Of a stretch of DNA of 64,000 nucleotides, positions 10,451 to 22,100 are shown piece after piece (the first letter of the stretch is position 1; every line of letters starts with the position of its first letter). The position numbers and the translations under genes were made by a program. The stretch is from Cristatella mucedo (lineage: Eukaryota; Bryozoa; Phylactolaemata; Cristatellidae). The notes beneath the pieces were generated by a model. That model worked only from the letters and a program-made list of their open reading frames with translations. It searched no databases and was not told where the DNA came from. The DNA lies in assembly GCA_009760855.2 (NCBI GenBank), contig WPIO01000092.1:994501-1058500 (forward strand), in the 5' to 3' direction.

Positions 10451-11953
10451 AACTCGTGATATCCTGTCTCTGCTTGACTGCGTACTGCAGTGCGTCCAAG
10501 ATCTGGATTTTGGCTCTGCGTAAGTGGCACTCTAATGCCTGACACCTCACGTAAAAGCCACATGAAAGCCAGGCGCCTGCAAATAGGTATCCAAGGAAGA
10601 GCGAACGGTCTATCTGGGCAAAAAAGTAGTCTCATACGGATGCCGAGGCTGAACAGCCGTTGGCTCTCCTAAGCATCCTTGAGCTATGCGTCTGATTGGG
10701 ATGCACAGGTAGCCCAGCATGACGACCGTAGTGCTTGGTGTCCATCAGACGAGCCAGCCAGACGATTGCCGAACCATCGCGTTAGAAACTTCTCTGAGAT
10801 GTGGCTTTCTTCCGATAGCATCGGTGCTGGCTCTTGGCAATCACGGCTGTAGCAGTGCTGAGACTTTCTCCCCGTGATCACGTGAGGCCTTCTCCTAGGT
10901 GCATTGTGACTACTGGGTGATTGCGATGCATTGTTCAAGCAAGGAATTTATTGCTCAAGCCACATTCGCAGTTCTTCTGGTGTGTTTTGCTTGGCTTCAA
11001 GCTTAGAGTAGCTGCTACATTTTTTGGTCCAATTCGTGAGGGAATCTTTTTCTCTGTCTCTTGCACACCATCAGTCTTCTTCCCTGAATGAGTTTAAGAT
11101 GTTGTGACCGTCCCTACTGCTCTGCCAGCTAAGTAGTAAAGGCTGTACTTTGCATAGCATTTCTGGTCATACAACGAATGGGGTAGCCACAATCTGATGC
11201 CATTTTGGTTGACGGCATGGTTTTGTTGCCCGATGAAGCACTGAGGCATTCGCATGATTGGATGTCATGTGTCATGTGTCTGCTGCATGTCATCGATGTA
11301 AAGATGCTTGTGTTTTGTAATTGGTTATTTCTTGTTAAAATTAATCTCTTGGAATGGGTTATTTCTTGTTAAAATCAATCTCTGTGGCACCAGAGGCCCG
11401 GCCGGGTTCAACTCCCGACGTGAGCTAGACATATGCATTGCTAATGGAAAGCATGCCTGGAGCATGGGCTGCATGCATGAAATGCAATCCCGGCTGCTGG
11501 CTGAGCCATATTTAAATGCCAATTTTTTACTTTTAGTTGGTGTCAAACCGATGGTAAGCAATATACTTAAAGTCAGTAGTTAGGCGGACAGCTCAAGTTT
11601 GCATAGCCTAGCCGTCTCCTAATCACTGGTAGCACGGAAGGAGATTAAGTAGTTGTACTTATGCCACGTTAAGCCCGTGGCTCCTCAGATGTGTATCAGC
11701 CATCACTTTTAAGCTGACTACAGCCAAGTCAGGTGAGCACCTCTTCACATGGTGACATGCAGCTTGATCAGCTGTCTCTCGTTTCCAGTTTATATTTGAA
11801 ACAACGGTCCCTCTGTTGGACCAGCAGGCTGCATGGAGGATGAACTGACTCAGGAGGCTATCTTTTTAGTTCAGCATGTATATAAGTGTTGGCCCAGAGG
11901 TTAAGTGATCTGGCATCACTTTGTAAGGTCACGGATTAAGTTATCCAGCTGCA
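10451..11953. other. Intergenic, nothing recognised
   Basis: No exon-like frame. A local duplication of GGTTATTTCTTGTTAAAAT occurs at about 11322-11379. Confidence 0.4.
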
Positions 11954-12368
11954 TGATTCTTGCAGCCTTCGAGCACTGGGCAGAGACCCTACGAGGGCTC
12001 AGACTGCATAAGCAGCCGCAGAATCACGAATGGTGGAAGACGATGGATGACTCGGTAGATTACTTGGCAGTCATGCCCAAATCCATGCATTGGCAGCATC
12101 TGTGGGGTCATCAATCTACCACAAACTACTGCAGCCAGCTGTCAGGCAGGTTCAGAACGAACAATGGGCCGACAGTAATAAAAACATGGGATATAAAGCT
12201 GCCGAAGGAGTACAATTGGAGGAAGGGTGAGATCCCTCCATGCCGGCCGCAGCCTTCTCGAGTGTGTAGACTGGGCTTGGCCGGCCTGGTCTTGAATAAA
12301 GTGTTTGGTGTTGGAGCCACCAGGCTTGTTGAACGGTCGCACGACCCAGCCCGAAGACAGGTCGTGCA
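11954..12368 (+). repeat. LTR-like repeat Y, copy 1
   Basis: 415 bp, starting TGATTC and ending GGTCGTGCA, with AATAAA near 12296 (TTGAATAAAGTG) some 70 bp before its end, as in an LTR R/U5 region. A reverse-oriented copy of the same length sits at 50891-51305. No interior or partner LTR is seen, so it may be a solo LTR. A clean target duplication is not found; TGCA on both sides is only suggestive. Confidence 0.6.
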
Positions 12369-12384
12369 GTGGGCTGTCAAAGGT

Positions 12385-12580
12385 AGCATGCTCAATAAAC
12401 AACAAGAATAACTAAATAAGGGGTGACATGCACAGGGTCAGCATGCAAGTTTGGTTAGTGGCACCGTGCACAGTGTGAGCATGCATTAGCAGAGTCTAGT
12501 GTTGCTTTCTTGAATAGCCGCCCGATTACAGCCTCTTTGAAAAGTGCTGGGACAAGACCTGAGGCTAATGACATATTTAT
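12385..12580 (-). mobile_element. LINE family A fragments (mosaic)
   Basis: 12385-12495 matches the reverse complement of the family A 3' UTR. 12507-12580 matches an RT region just upstream of the NYRPVSLL motif. A short plus-strand piece (LPACAIRHLKLVQNF) follows at 12596-12650. Confidence 0.65.
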
Positions 12581-12659
12581 GATGATGATGATGCATGCCT
12601 GCTTACCGGCATGTGCAATCAGGCACTTAAAGCTGGTGCAAAACTTTGGATGGATATGT

Positions 12660-13185
12660 TCTGCTAAGGAGGAAGTGCATTTATCAGCTGATAAGACCTT
12701 AAGGATGCACGTCGTATTTATTGTAATGTTTCAGACTGAAGAGGGAGCTCCTTAAATTGTGGAGCCGAGACTTTAGCCAAAAGTAGTACTTGGTCTCGGG
12801 TGTCTGCTAGTGAGTGAGTGCTGCCGAAGTCATTGGCAGCGATCGTGGGGAAGAGACCCCTCAAGGCAGCAGCCACAAAGGCTTTGCTATCGGATTGGGT
12901 AATTGTTCAAGTGCCCCAGTTTAAGTGGCCGTGTACATTTTGCACCAGTATAGGGGGCGTGGTCGTGCTGCAATATTGTTCTGCCCCAGCTGGACTCACA
13001 CCACTCTGCAGACCAACTCGTGCTGCATACCAGCGCCTGAGGCACTGAATTCTGGTGGTATCGGCTAACTGAACTGGATTTCATTGCGACCGGCAAGCAC
13101 TGGGTCGGCTGACCCCTGCAGCCACCTACTTGCTACCTGTCCATCGGCCATTCGGCCTGTGTGGGCTCTATACGCTTGCACTTGC
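12660..13185. other. Intergenic, nothing recognised
   Basis: No repeat or frame that I can name between the LINE scraps and the CT array. Confidence 0.4.
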
Positions 13186-13337
<152 letters not shown>

Positions 13338-13338
13338 C

Positions 13339-15298
13339 TAATGATCATCTAGCCGATCGCTTCTCTCGATTCTTTGTGCAGAAGATAAACAAGATCAGGG
13401 AATCCATCCCTGCGATGACAACCTCCCCACTAGAATGCTGTTCCTCGGTTCCTGGCTGCACCTCAATGTCTGCATTTAAGCAGGTCACTAGTGATCTAGT
13501 CCTAAAGTTCGTATCTCAATCAAAGAAGACAACAAGTCCTCTGGACCCTATTCCCACTGTCCTGCTCCTACGTTGCATTGATCTGCTGCTGCCATGCATA
13601 ACTAACATAAATAATATGTCATTAGCCTCAGGTCATGTCCCAGCACCTTTCAAAAAAGCTGTAGTCAGGCCACTTCTCAAGAAAGCTACACTTGACCAAG
13701 AGAACTTGAGCAACTACCGCCCAGTTTCCCTTCTACCATTCCTATCAAAAACACTAGAACCGGTCGTGGCAGACCAGCTGAACTCGTATATCGAAACTTC
13801 AAACCTTGCTAGTAAGTTCCAGTCTGGCTTTAGAGCTAATCACTCCACAGAGTCAACATTGCTTCGGGTATACAGCGACCTACTTAGGAATGCAGACATG
13901 GGTAGCGTGTCTCTGCTTGTTTTGCTTGATCTTTCGGCAGCTTTTGATACCATCGATCACAAAGTTCTTCTAGAGCGCCTCTCATCTCGCCTGGGGATCA
14001 CTGGCACTGCTCTGCAGTGGTTCAGGTCCTATCTCAGTGGGAGACTCCAGAGTATTGACGTGAATGGACAAAGATCATCTGAAGTACCTCTGAAATATGG
14101 CGTACCTCAGGGCTCAGTGCTAGGTCCGGTTCTTTTCACGGTTTATACTCTGCCTCTTGCTGATGTGATTACCAACCACAATCTAGGCTTTCACTTCTGT
14201 GCGGATGACACTCAGTTGTACCTTTGCTTTGATCCCTCCCAGCCTTCGAGCACCTCAAATTCTCTAGGCTCACTAGCTGCATGCATTGATAACATCCACA
14301 CATGGATGGCAGCAAATTTTCTAAAACTAAACGATGATAAAACTAACTTACTAGTTATGGGCAAACCCAGTGTGATCCAGAGATTGGAAAGGCTGACTCT
14401 CAAAATTGGCTCTGCCAGCATATCTCCAGTTGAATCAGCTCGAAATCTAGGTGTCATATTCCAAAGCGACCTCTCGTTAGACGACCACATCAGCTCCTCA
14501 GTCAAATCTGCCTATTTTCAGCTTCATAACATTGCTAAAATTCGGGCTTGTTTAGATAAAGATACCACATCTAAGTTGGTCCATGCATTCGTGACATCCC
14601 GTCTCGACTTCTGCAACTCACTGCTTACTGGCCTACCAGCATGTGCGATCAGGCGATTGCAGCTGGTGCAAAACTCGGCAGCTAGACTTGTCTACCGTGA
14701 GCGTCGCAGTTGCCACATTACTCCACTTCTCGCCGACCTGCACTGGCTACCAGTCAAGCAACGGACTGACTTCAAGACTTTGTCGCTCACTTTTAGGTCC
14801 CTTCATTCTATGGCTCCAGCCTATCTGTCAGATATACTACCCCATCAGGCCAAACATCGTAACACCCGCTTTTCGGAATCCGACAGTCTAGAAATACCTC
14901 GTACAAACCTTAAATCCTTTGGAGACCGTGCATTCAGCTCGTATGCTCTCAAAGCCTAGAATTCCCTCCCGACCTGCGTCAGAACATTCCCTGACCTGAC
15001 CACATTTAAAAGGAACCTAAAAACACACCTATTTTGGACAGCATTTAGTGGGTCCCTGTGATTCGTCCTTGATGTGATTATGCGTGGTGACACTGTGCAT
15101 GCTGCCACTAACCACATTTGCATGCTGACCCTGTGCATGTCACCCCTTACCATATTATTCATTTTGTTTGTTTTTCAAGCATGATTTTACTTACCATTCA
15201 ATTGCATTTCACTTTGCAGCAAATGTAACTTGCCTAGAAAGAGATTAAGTTCTCTGAGGGCGCTTTATCAAGTGAATTATTATTATTATTGTTATTAT

Positions 15299-15300
<2 letters not shown>
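13339..15300 (+). mobile_element. LINE family A, longest reverse-transcriptase copy
   Basis: Non-LTR retrotransposon of the L2/CR1-like type, lacking the endonuclease domain: it begins at NDHLADRFSRFFVQKI. The open frame to 14959 has the RT motifs NYRPVSLL, LLDLSAAFDTIDH, GVPQGSVLGPVLF and FCADDTQLYL. The usual YADD catalytic box is CADD here (Cys codon at 14198-14200). A TAG at 14957-14959 replaces the Trp codon of KAWNSLP, cutting off the last C-terminal residues. The 3' UTR and the stem-loop tail with ATT repeats follow. It is inactive, and it is the best template for the family in this window. Confidence 0.92.
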
Positions 15301-15690
<390 letters not shown>

Positions 15691-15850
15691 TCTGAGAGGC
15701 TTTCACGACGGCTACAGCAGGTCAGTAAATATGCACACTCCAATTCTTTGCGTACATATAATACAGGCATCGCCATCATTCGCCTGTCGGGGCTCCGTTC
15801 ATCATCATCGTCACTGCCGCCTCCATCGTGTGTGCGAGCCCCTACAGTAG

Positions 15851-15910
15851 CATTGGACATATGAGTGTCGAAATGCTTTTTCGATGAAATCGCACCTCAA
15901 GACAGGGTGC
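15851..15910 (+). pseudogene. Possible C2H2 zinc-finger remnant
   Basis: Reads HWTYECRNAFSMKSHLKTGC. This resembles a C2H2 finger plus linker (YEC..AFS..SHLKT), but the second Cys is lost and a stop precedes it. Chance similarity is not excluded. Confidence 0.25.
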
Positions 15911-16185
15911 TGTTCAGCTTGGTCTCTTATCTTTTCCGTCTATCTGTAGCACAGATCGTTAGCTAGTGATAGCTAGCCTGGCTTGTGCCTCTCTTGGCAT
16001 TCTGTAGCTGGCTTAATCGCATCGGCAGCAGTTATCAGAACGTTTATAGTGATAGCTAATTAATTACTAGTATTCGCTGTGATCACCAGGCTGAATGTTC
16101 ATGTTATTTAAGCAGTGCTTTGTAAAATTCGAGCTGCCTTTACAGTAAAGCCCAAGCTTTCTGCTTCAGCAGGCATACTTGCAAG

Positions 16186-16350
16186 AAAGCCGCGCTGGTT
16201 TGGCCAATGGTTAAGGTGGTCGCCTCGACCAAGGTCAAGGTGTATGTATTTGATGGCCGAGGCTCGAGCCCCGTGGCATATGTGGAGCACCTTAATAGAC
16301 ATTAGGTTCTTATAGGGTGTTATACAAATGAATTATATAATAAAGCATGC
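16186..16350 (+). mobile_element. SINE2 (tRNA-derived)
   Basis: A box TGGCCAATGGTTAAGGTGG and B box GGCTCGAGCCC in a tRNA-like head. A tail follows that is a decayed form of the shared LINE A/SINE2 stem-loop (AGACATTAGGTTCTTATAGG). Confidence 0.75.
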
Positions 16351-16744
16351 ATTATGTAGCTACTTCCTGCGGGATTATTCCTCGAGACCATGAGGGATAT
16401 AATCTATATTGTTGCTGCACTTAGGAGCTCGATTTGGTGCTAGTTCCATTCAAGCATTCATGACTAGCTTGAAGACGTACGTCTGCAGCATTACCCATGG
16501 GCTCTAGAGCTTGGCCGTGCACAGCAGTCATTGAAAGTGGACAAACCCGAACACTGACTGCACCAATATTCGAAATGGAATGAGGATGTCACACAACAAA
16601 GAGGCTAATGCAAGTAGGAGATTGAACTGTAGTTATAAGCTAGCTACTCAGCAGATGCAGGTAAATGTCTAGCCGTGTGAGACGAAAGAAATTGAAAAAC
16701 ACTTTAATGAGTATGAATCGAGTACAAAATCAAGTACAATGCCA

Positions 16745-17008
16745 ACGTAATGTATCTCCGTCTGTAACTCCACAAAGCCACAAAGACTATGTGGGTGTTA
16801 CGCAGGAGAGATTTGTGTAGCACACTCACAGTCTAAACGGCTTTCGGTATGCATTCGGTAGCCAACAGACTTCGTCTCACACAACAAAGAGAAAGTGGAA
16901 GGCATGGCAGAGTCAGGAGAGCAGTTGAGGTAGTGAGTAGCATGGAAGTAGCAGCTCAGGACTGCTGAAAAAGATGAGCCATAGTAGGCAGCAGGAGAGT
17001 AGTTGTCG
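16745..17008 (-). mobile_element. LINE family B 3' fragment
   Basis: Minus strand encodes NDNYSPAAYYGSSFSAVLSC, YFHATHYLNCSPDSAMPSTF, then the tail ending near AATGTAT. Its truncated 5' end runs into a 26-bp triplication. Confidence 0.85.
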
Positions 17009-17086
17009 TTGCATAAGAAAAGTGATACTAGTGCTTGCATAAGAAAAGTGATACTAGTGCTTGCATAAGAAAAGTGATACTAGTGC
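17009..17086 (+). repeat. 26-bp unit, three perfect copies
   Basis: Copies at 17009-17034, 17035-17060 and 17061-17086 (unit TTGCATAAGAAAAGTGATAC then TAGTGC). The first overlaps the 5' junction of the LINE B fragment. Confidence 0.95.
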
Positions 17087-17214
17087 ACTCTGAATTCCCA
17101 AATGGATTGGGCAGCCGTCGTTCTTTAAGGAAATTGAAGTTCGACTGCTCATGCATACCCTTTAAAGCGCCACCACTGTCTGAGCAGGCTCAAAATGCTT
17201 GCCATGTTACATTA

Positions 17215-17460
17215 CTGAAAGTAGGCTGACTTGACGTTAGAGCTGATGTGGTTGTCTTGTGTCAAAAGACACCCAGATTGTGTACACTCGTTACTAGAAA
17301 TAGGCAGGCAAAGCCTTGTGAGGGTTTTCCACATTCCTAGTAACACTATGGAACCACCAAATTACCAAGTCGGTTTATCGTCAATGAATTTGAGAAAGTT
17401 TGCTGCCATCTTAGAGGCAATGTCAGCAATACATGAAGCAAGTGAGTTGAGACCTTGATC
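17215..17460 (-). mobile_element. LINE family A internal fragment
   Basis: Minus strand matches the RT C-terminal region (AANFLKLNDDK, then SSVKSAYFQ in decayed form). Confidence 0.75.
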
Positions 17461-17942
17461 CTCTCAAGAGTGGTGCTCTAGACATATTTTTCACCACTTG
17501 AAAGTCTTGGTCGTTCTCCCTTCTATGCTACTATAGCTCACTAGTTCTGGTACTCCCACGTGTGCAATAAGACTCTTACTTTTGGTGCAAAACTCTCCAG
17601 CTTGGCTTGTATGAGATAAATGCTCATGTTTTGTAACCAATGGGGGGTAGACCAAGGACAGATGGCGCCAAAGTAAAGAGCGAAACGAAAATCATTGTAA
17701 TTCGGACCTGGACAGCTGCTGCTAAGATTAGTGGTTCCTAAATTCACAATTATTAGGAAGCATCTGTGTCCTACTCAATAGCTTAGAGAAGCATTGGTAC
17801 TGACATAATTTATTCAGTTATATGATTCTTTAGACCTGGATCGAGGCTCTCGTGGTCTTTATGAGGTGTAGAGCCATCAGATGTTACGAAACTTGGTGGA
17901 CTTGCTGCTGAAGTATTTGCAGTGTTAATGGGTGCTGCGTTC

Positions 17943-18592
17943 TGCCATGGCCTACCGGCATGTGCAATCAGGCACGTACAGCTGGTGCAAAACTCTGCAG
18001 CTAGGCTTGTCTGTCGTGAGCGTCGCAGTTGCCACATCGCACCACTTCTCGCCGACCTGCACTGGCTACCAGTCAAGCAACGGATCGACTACAAGGTTTT
18101 GTCGCTCACTTTTAGGTCACTTCATTCTTTGGCGCTAGCCTATCTCTCAGATCTACTCCTCCACCAGGCCAAGCATTGTACCGTCTGCTTTTCGGAATCC
18201 AACAGTTTATCAATACCTCGTACAAACCTCAAATCCTCTGGAGACCGTGCATTTAGTTCGTATGATCCCAAAGCCTGGAACTCACTCCCGACTTCCTTCA
18301 CAACATCCCCTGACTTGACCACATTTAAAAAGAACTAAAAAACACACCTATTTAGGACAGGATTTAGTGGGTTCGTGTGATTCGTCTTCTATGTGCCTGT
18401 GCATGCTGCCACTAACAACACTTGCATGCTGACCCTGGGCATTTCACCCCTAACCGTGTTATTCATGTTGTTTATCAAGCATGATATTACTCACCATTCG
18501 ATCGCGTTTCTCTTTGCAGAAAACGTAAAGCGCTTAGAACGAGATTGAGTTCTCTGAGGGTGCTTTATCCAATGCATTATTATTAAATCAGT
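17943..18592 (+). mobile_element. LINE family A, 5'-truncated copy
   Basis: Encodes LPACAIRHVQLVQNSAARLV, LLADLHWLPVKQRIDYKVLS and KAWNSLPTSFTTSPDLTTFK. Here the Trp codon is intact, which shows that the TAG in the 13339 copy is a mutation. It ends in the stem-loop tail and ATT repeats. Confidence 0.9.
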
Positions 18593-19137
18593 ACTTGAGG
18601 AAGCTTCTTAAAAACTCACAAACCTGGCTTCGAGGTGCTAGTTTCACCAACACCGACAATAGTTCATCAAACGAACGCATGATTCTCAGTCTAAACGCTC
18701 TAAGAATTCATGCTTCACGAAAATTGGGCTTTTATAGGACCGAAAGGAGCTAAATACGGGACCGAATGATTCCGAGAGTGGTCGAATTTAGCGGGCGAGA
18801 GCTTCCGGTTGCAAGAGCCAACTCACCGTGTGGAAGGGAGCTTGCCGATCGGGTTAACAAGGTCAAGGGCTCAGTAGCAACTACTGGGAATTTTTAGGGA
18901 GCTCTTTTGGCGTCAGCGAAAGCATTAGCAGCTGCTTAGGTATTCAGGGTTACTCCTATGGGGTTCGAAGGCCAGCCCGTTGGATGCTCAGGCTAGCAGC
19001 CACCTGTTATGCCCAGGGACGTGCCGGGGGCGGTGCTGTGTGCGACGCCCAATCGGCAGCTGACAGCCTTTACCCACAATTCCGTCAGAGTCAGTTCGGG
19101 TAGATCTCGAGCTGAGGAGAGATCGTAGACATTGGTC
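18593..19137. promoter_or_regulatory. Upstream region of GST gene B
   Basis: No LINE or SINE is seen. It should hold the promoter and 5' UTR of gene B. CTTTTATAGG near 18728 is TATA-like but 400 bp from the ATG, so I assign no core promoter. Confidence 0.3.
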
Positions 19138-19173
19138 ATGGCTCCTGTGCTCGGCTACTGGAAGCTTCGAGGG
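19138..19173 (+). CDS. GSTM-like: GST gene B exon 1
   Basis: 36 nt, MAPVLGYWKLRG, donor GTAAGT at 19174. It holds the catalytic Tyr7. Confidence 0.93.
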
Positions 19174-22100
19174 GTAAGTGCATGGAGAAAACAACCTGTT
19201 TGCGTTTGCACGACATCTCTCGATTGCAGCATAATCTTAGACACAGCAGTTAAGCTTCATGACCTTGGGAAGGGTGTTTATTGTTGCCTTCTCTTCCTTG
19301 AAGATTTTCCTTCGGGTTGCCGAAATTGTGTAGCCGCAATTATGTTGACGCAGTTATGTTGCCGCAATCTGCTCTGTTCTAGCTTTTGAGCAAGTACGTT
19401 TCTATCGCGCCGTTGTCGTTTTCTGATGTTGACGAGCTACGTGGCCGACTGCCAAAACTTCCGTTGCCAATATCTGCCCAACTACGCAGCACGCGTTGGC
19501 ATTCCTTCTGGCGATATGTTCAACGGTGTAGCAGGAAACCCTGGGTAGCTTACTGTATGTAGTCTGAACAAGTACCAAATGATGAAAAAATGCCTCGCTG
19601 GCCTTCTCCTGCTTATCCCGGCGTCAAGGTCAGCTGTGTTAGTTGATATAATTCCTCCACTCGCAGTTGATGCAATTTTACGATGCCCGGGGGGAGAGCG
19701 AGATATGGAGAGGAGAGAGGGTGAGATAATTCTGTCAGGCCTTCAAGAAGGCAGCCTGGAGATTGCAGAAAGCTGCCGCAATTGCGGCTCGGCAGACTTC
19801 CGTTCGACGCACTTACGCCGCAATTACGTTGCCGCAAACTGCACTGTTCTGTGTTTTGTTAAGTACTTTTCCTATCGAACCGTCGTAGTTTTCTGATGTT
19901 GATAAGGCACGTAGGCAGCAGATAGAAGTTCCGGTGCTAATCTTTTGCCCAACTATGCAGGCGGTGTTGACATTTCTGCTGATGACATTTTATAACGGGG
20001 TTTCGGGTAATATGCTGCGTTCGTGTCGGAAAATGCCTCATATGTTAATCACGGAACTCAAGCGGTGCCCTTTACGGTGATGTTCGCAGACCGGCGTCCT
20101 GCGACCTAATTCCCTTTTCCCCCTCCCGGTCCTCGAGGTTAATCCAGGAAACTGCACAGTAGCCTACGCATACCACATCGATCATTCACTGCACAGAAGG
20201 CTGGCTGCATGCATGAACGCTTCACGAGAAGCACAGGCAGCCTATTCTAGATGCCTGAGTAGAGAGCCTCTCCGGCAATGAAACCTCGAAAATAAGCAGG
20301 GAACCCTGGGCAGCGTACTGTTGACTTAACTAGTATAGAATGAAAAACGTCCGCCTTCTCTGCGTTGCAGGTAATCTCTGACAGCACACTTTGCATTTGC
20401 TGCAAAGGAAGCATTATCGAATGGTTAGTAGTAGCACGCTCAATGACAACAAGTATAACATAAAGGTGGCATGGACAGGGTCAACATGCAAAGATGGTTA
20501 GTGCCAGCATTCACAGTGTCAGCACGCATAAGCGCCCAAATCCCACTGACACACTAAATTCTGTGATAAATAGAAGAGTTTGTAGCTTCTTTCTAAATGT
20601 CGTTAAATCGTGAGATGCTTTGACGTTAGCCGGAAGTGAGTTCCAGATTCTGAAAGCATACAGACTAAAGGCACGGTCTCCAAAGGATTTGAAATTTGTA
20701 CGTGGTATGGGTGAACGATTAGATTCCAAAACGCGCGTGGTACGAAGCTTAGCCCGGTGGGGGAGTAGATCTGATAGGTAGGCTGTAGCCAAAGAATGAA
20801 GGGACCTACAAGTCAGTGTCTGAACCTTGAAGTCGATGCGTTGCTTGACTGGGAGCAAAAGCAGGTCAGTGAGAAGTAGTGTGATGTGGCAATTGCGATG
20901 CTCACCACAGACGAGCCTAGCTGCAGAGTTTTGCACCAACTGTAAGCGCCTGATTGCACAGGCCGGTAAACCAGCAAGCAGTGAGTTGCAGAAGTCGAGA
21001 TGGTTTGTCGAAAATTCACGGACCAGCTTCGATGTAGTGTCCCTGTTCTAACTAGCCCGAATTTTAGCAATATTATGAAGCTGAAAATAGGCAGATTTGA
21101 CTGTGGAGCTGATATGGTCGTCTAACGAGAGGTCGCTTTGGAATATGACACCTAGATTTCGAGCTGATTCAACTGGAGATATGCTGGCAGAGCCAATTTT
21201 GAGCGTCAGCCTTTCTAATTTGTGAATCACACCGAGTTTGCCAGTATTATTAATATTAATTATACGTTTGATGCAGCGCCCTCAGAGAACAATCTTTTTC
21301 TAGGTACTTTACATTGGCTGCAAATGAAATATAGCGCTGTGAAAGATTAAGCCTGTCTTGATGGCGTAGGTAATGGCACGACAGTTTTCCGACTTTAGCT
21401 AGGTTCCGGTCTAGGCGAGCAGGTCAAGGCTTTTTCAGAAACAATGTCACTTGCTGATAGGGGTTTAATGCACATTGAGTAAGGATTCCAAAGGCAAGCG
21501 TTACGTTTGGCCGTCGGAGTTATTGCAGGCCTGATCACCACTAAGTTAGAAAGATTTTAGACAATGCTAGGAATGCCAAGGGAGTGTGTTCTCAGCTCGA
21601 AGCTCCCACCAAACGCGAAGGCTCTCAGGACATGGCCCCGGCATCGGCTCATGGGCGCTTTTCTTTTTAATGCATAATTCTCGGATCTTAGCAACAACAA
21701 TGACATCTAGGAATGCATTTCAACGACGATAATAAGTACGCACGAGCATAACTAATAAGCAGGTTACAGGCCGCCGGCCTATCTAACTCAGCCGCCGGCT
21801 TGGAGGTACCAGCCCTAGGCGGCAAGTGTTTAGACGTCCATGGTCACGTAATTTCGAAGGCGCTACGGTCAAACGACGTACAGATAAGCTATAAACAGGT
21901 CTTTGCCGTTTCGATTTGCGTCTACGGCGTTCGAAAGAATGTCGACTTTCAATATAGCATTCTGCAGCGGACAAGAAACGTTAGCAGCGCTTGATGTCGG
22001 GAGGCGAGAATAACGCTGTCCCGGCAAGTTGCTGGCAGCTGGTGTATTTCCGACGTGTCCAGAGCTTCGCGACCCATGCTCGACGCGTGCCCGTTTCTGT

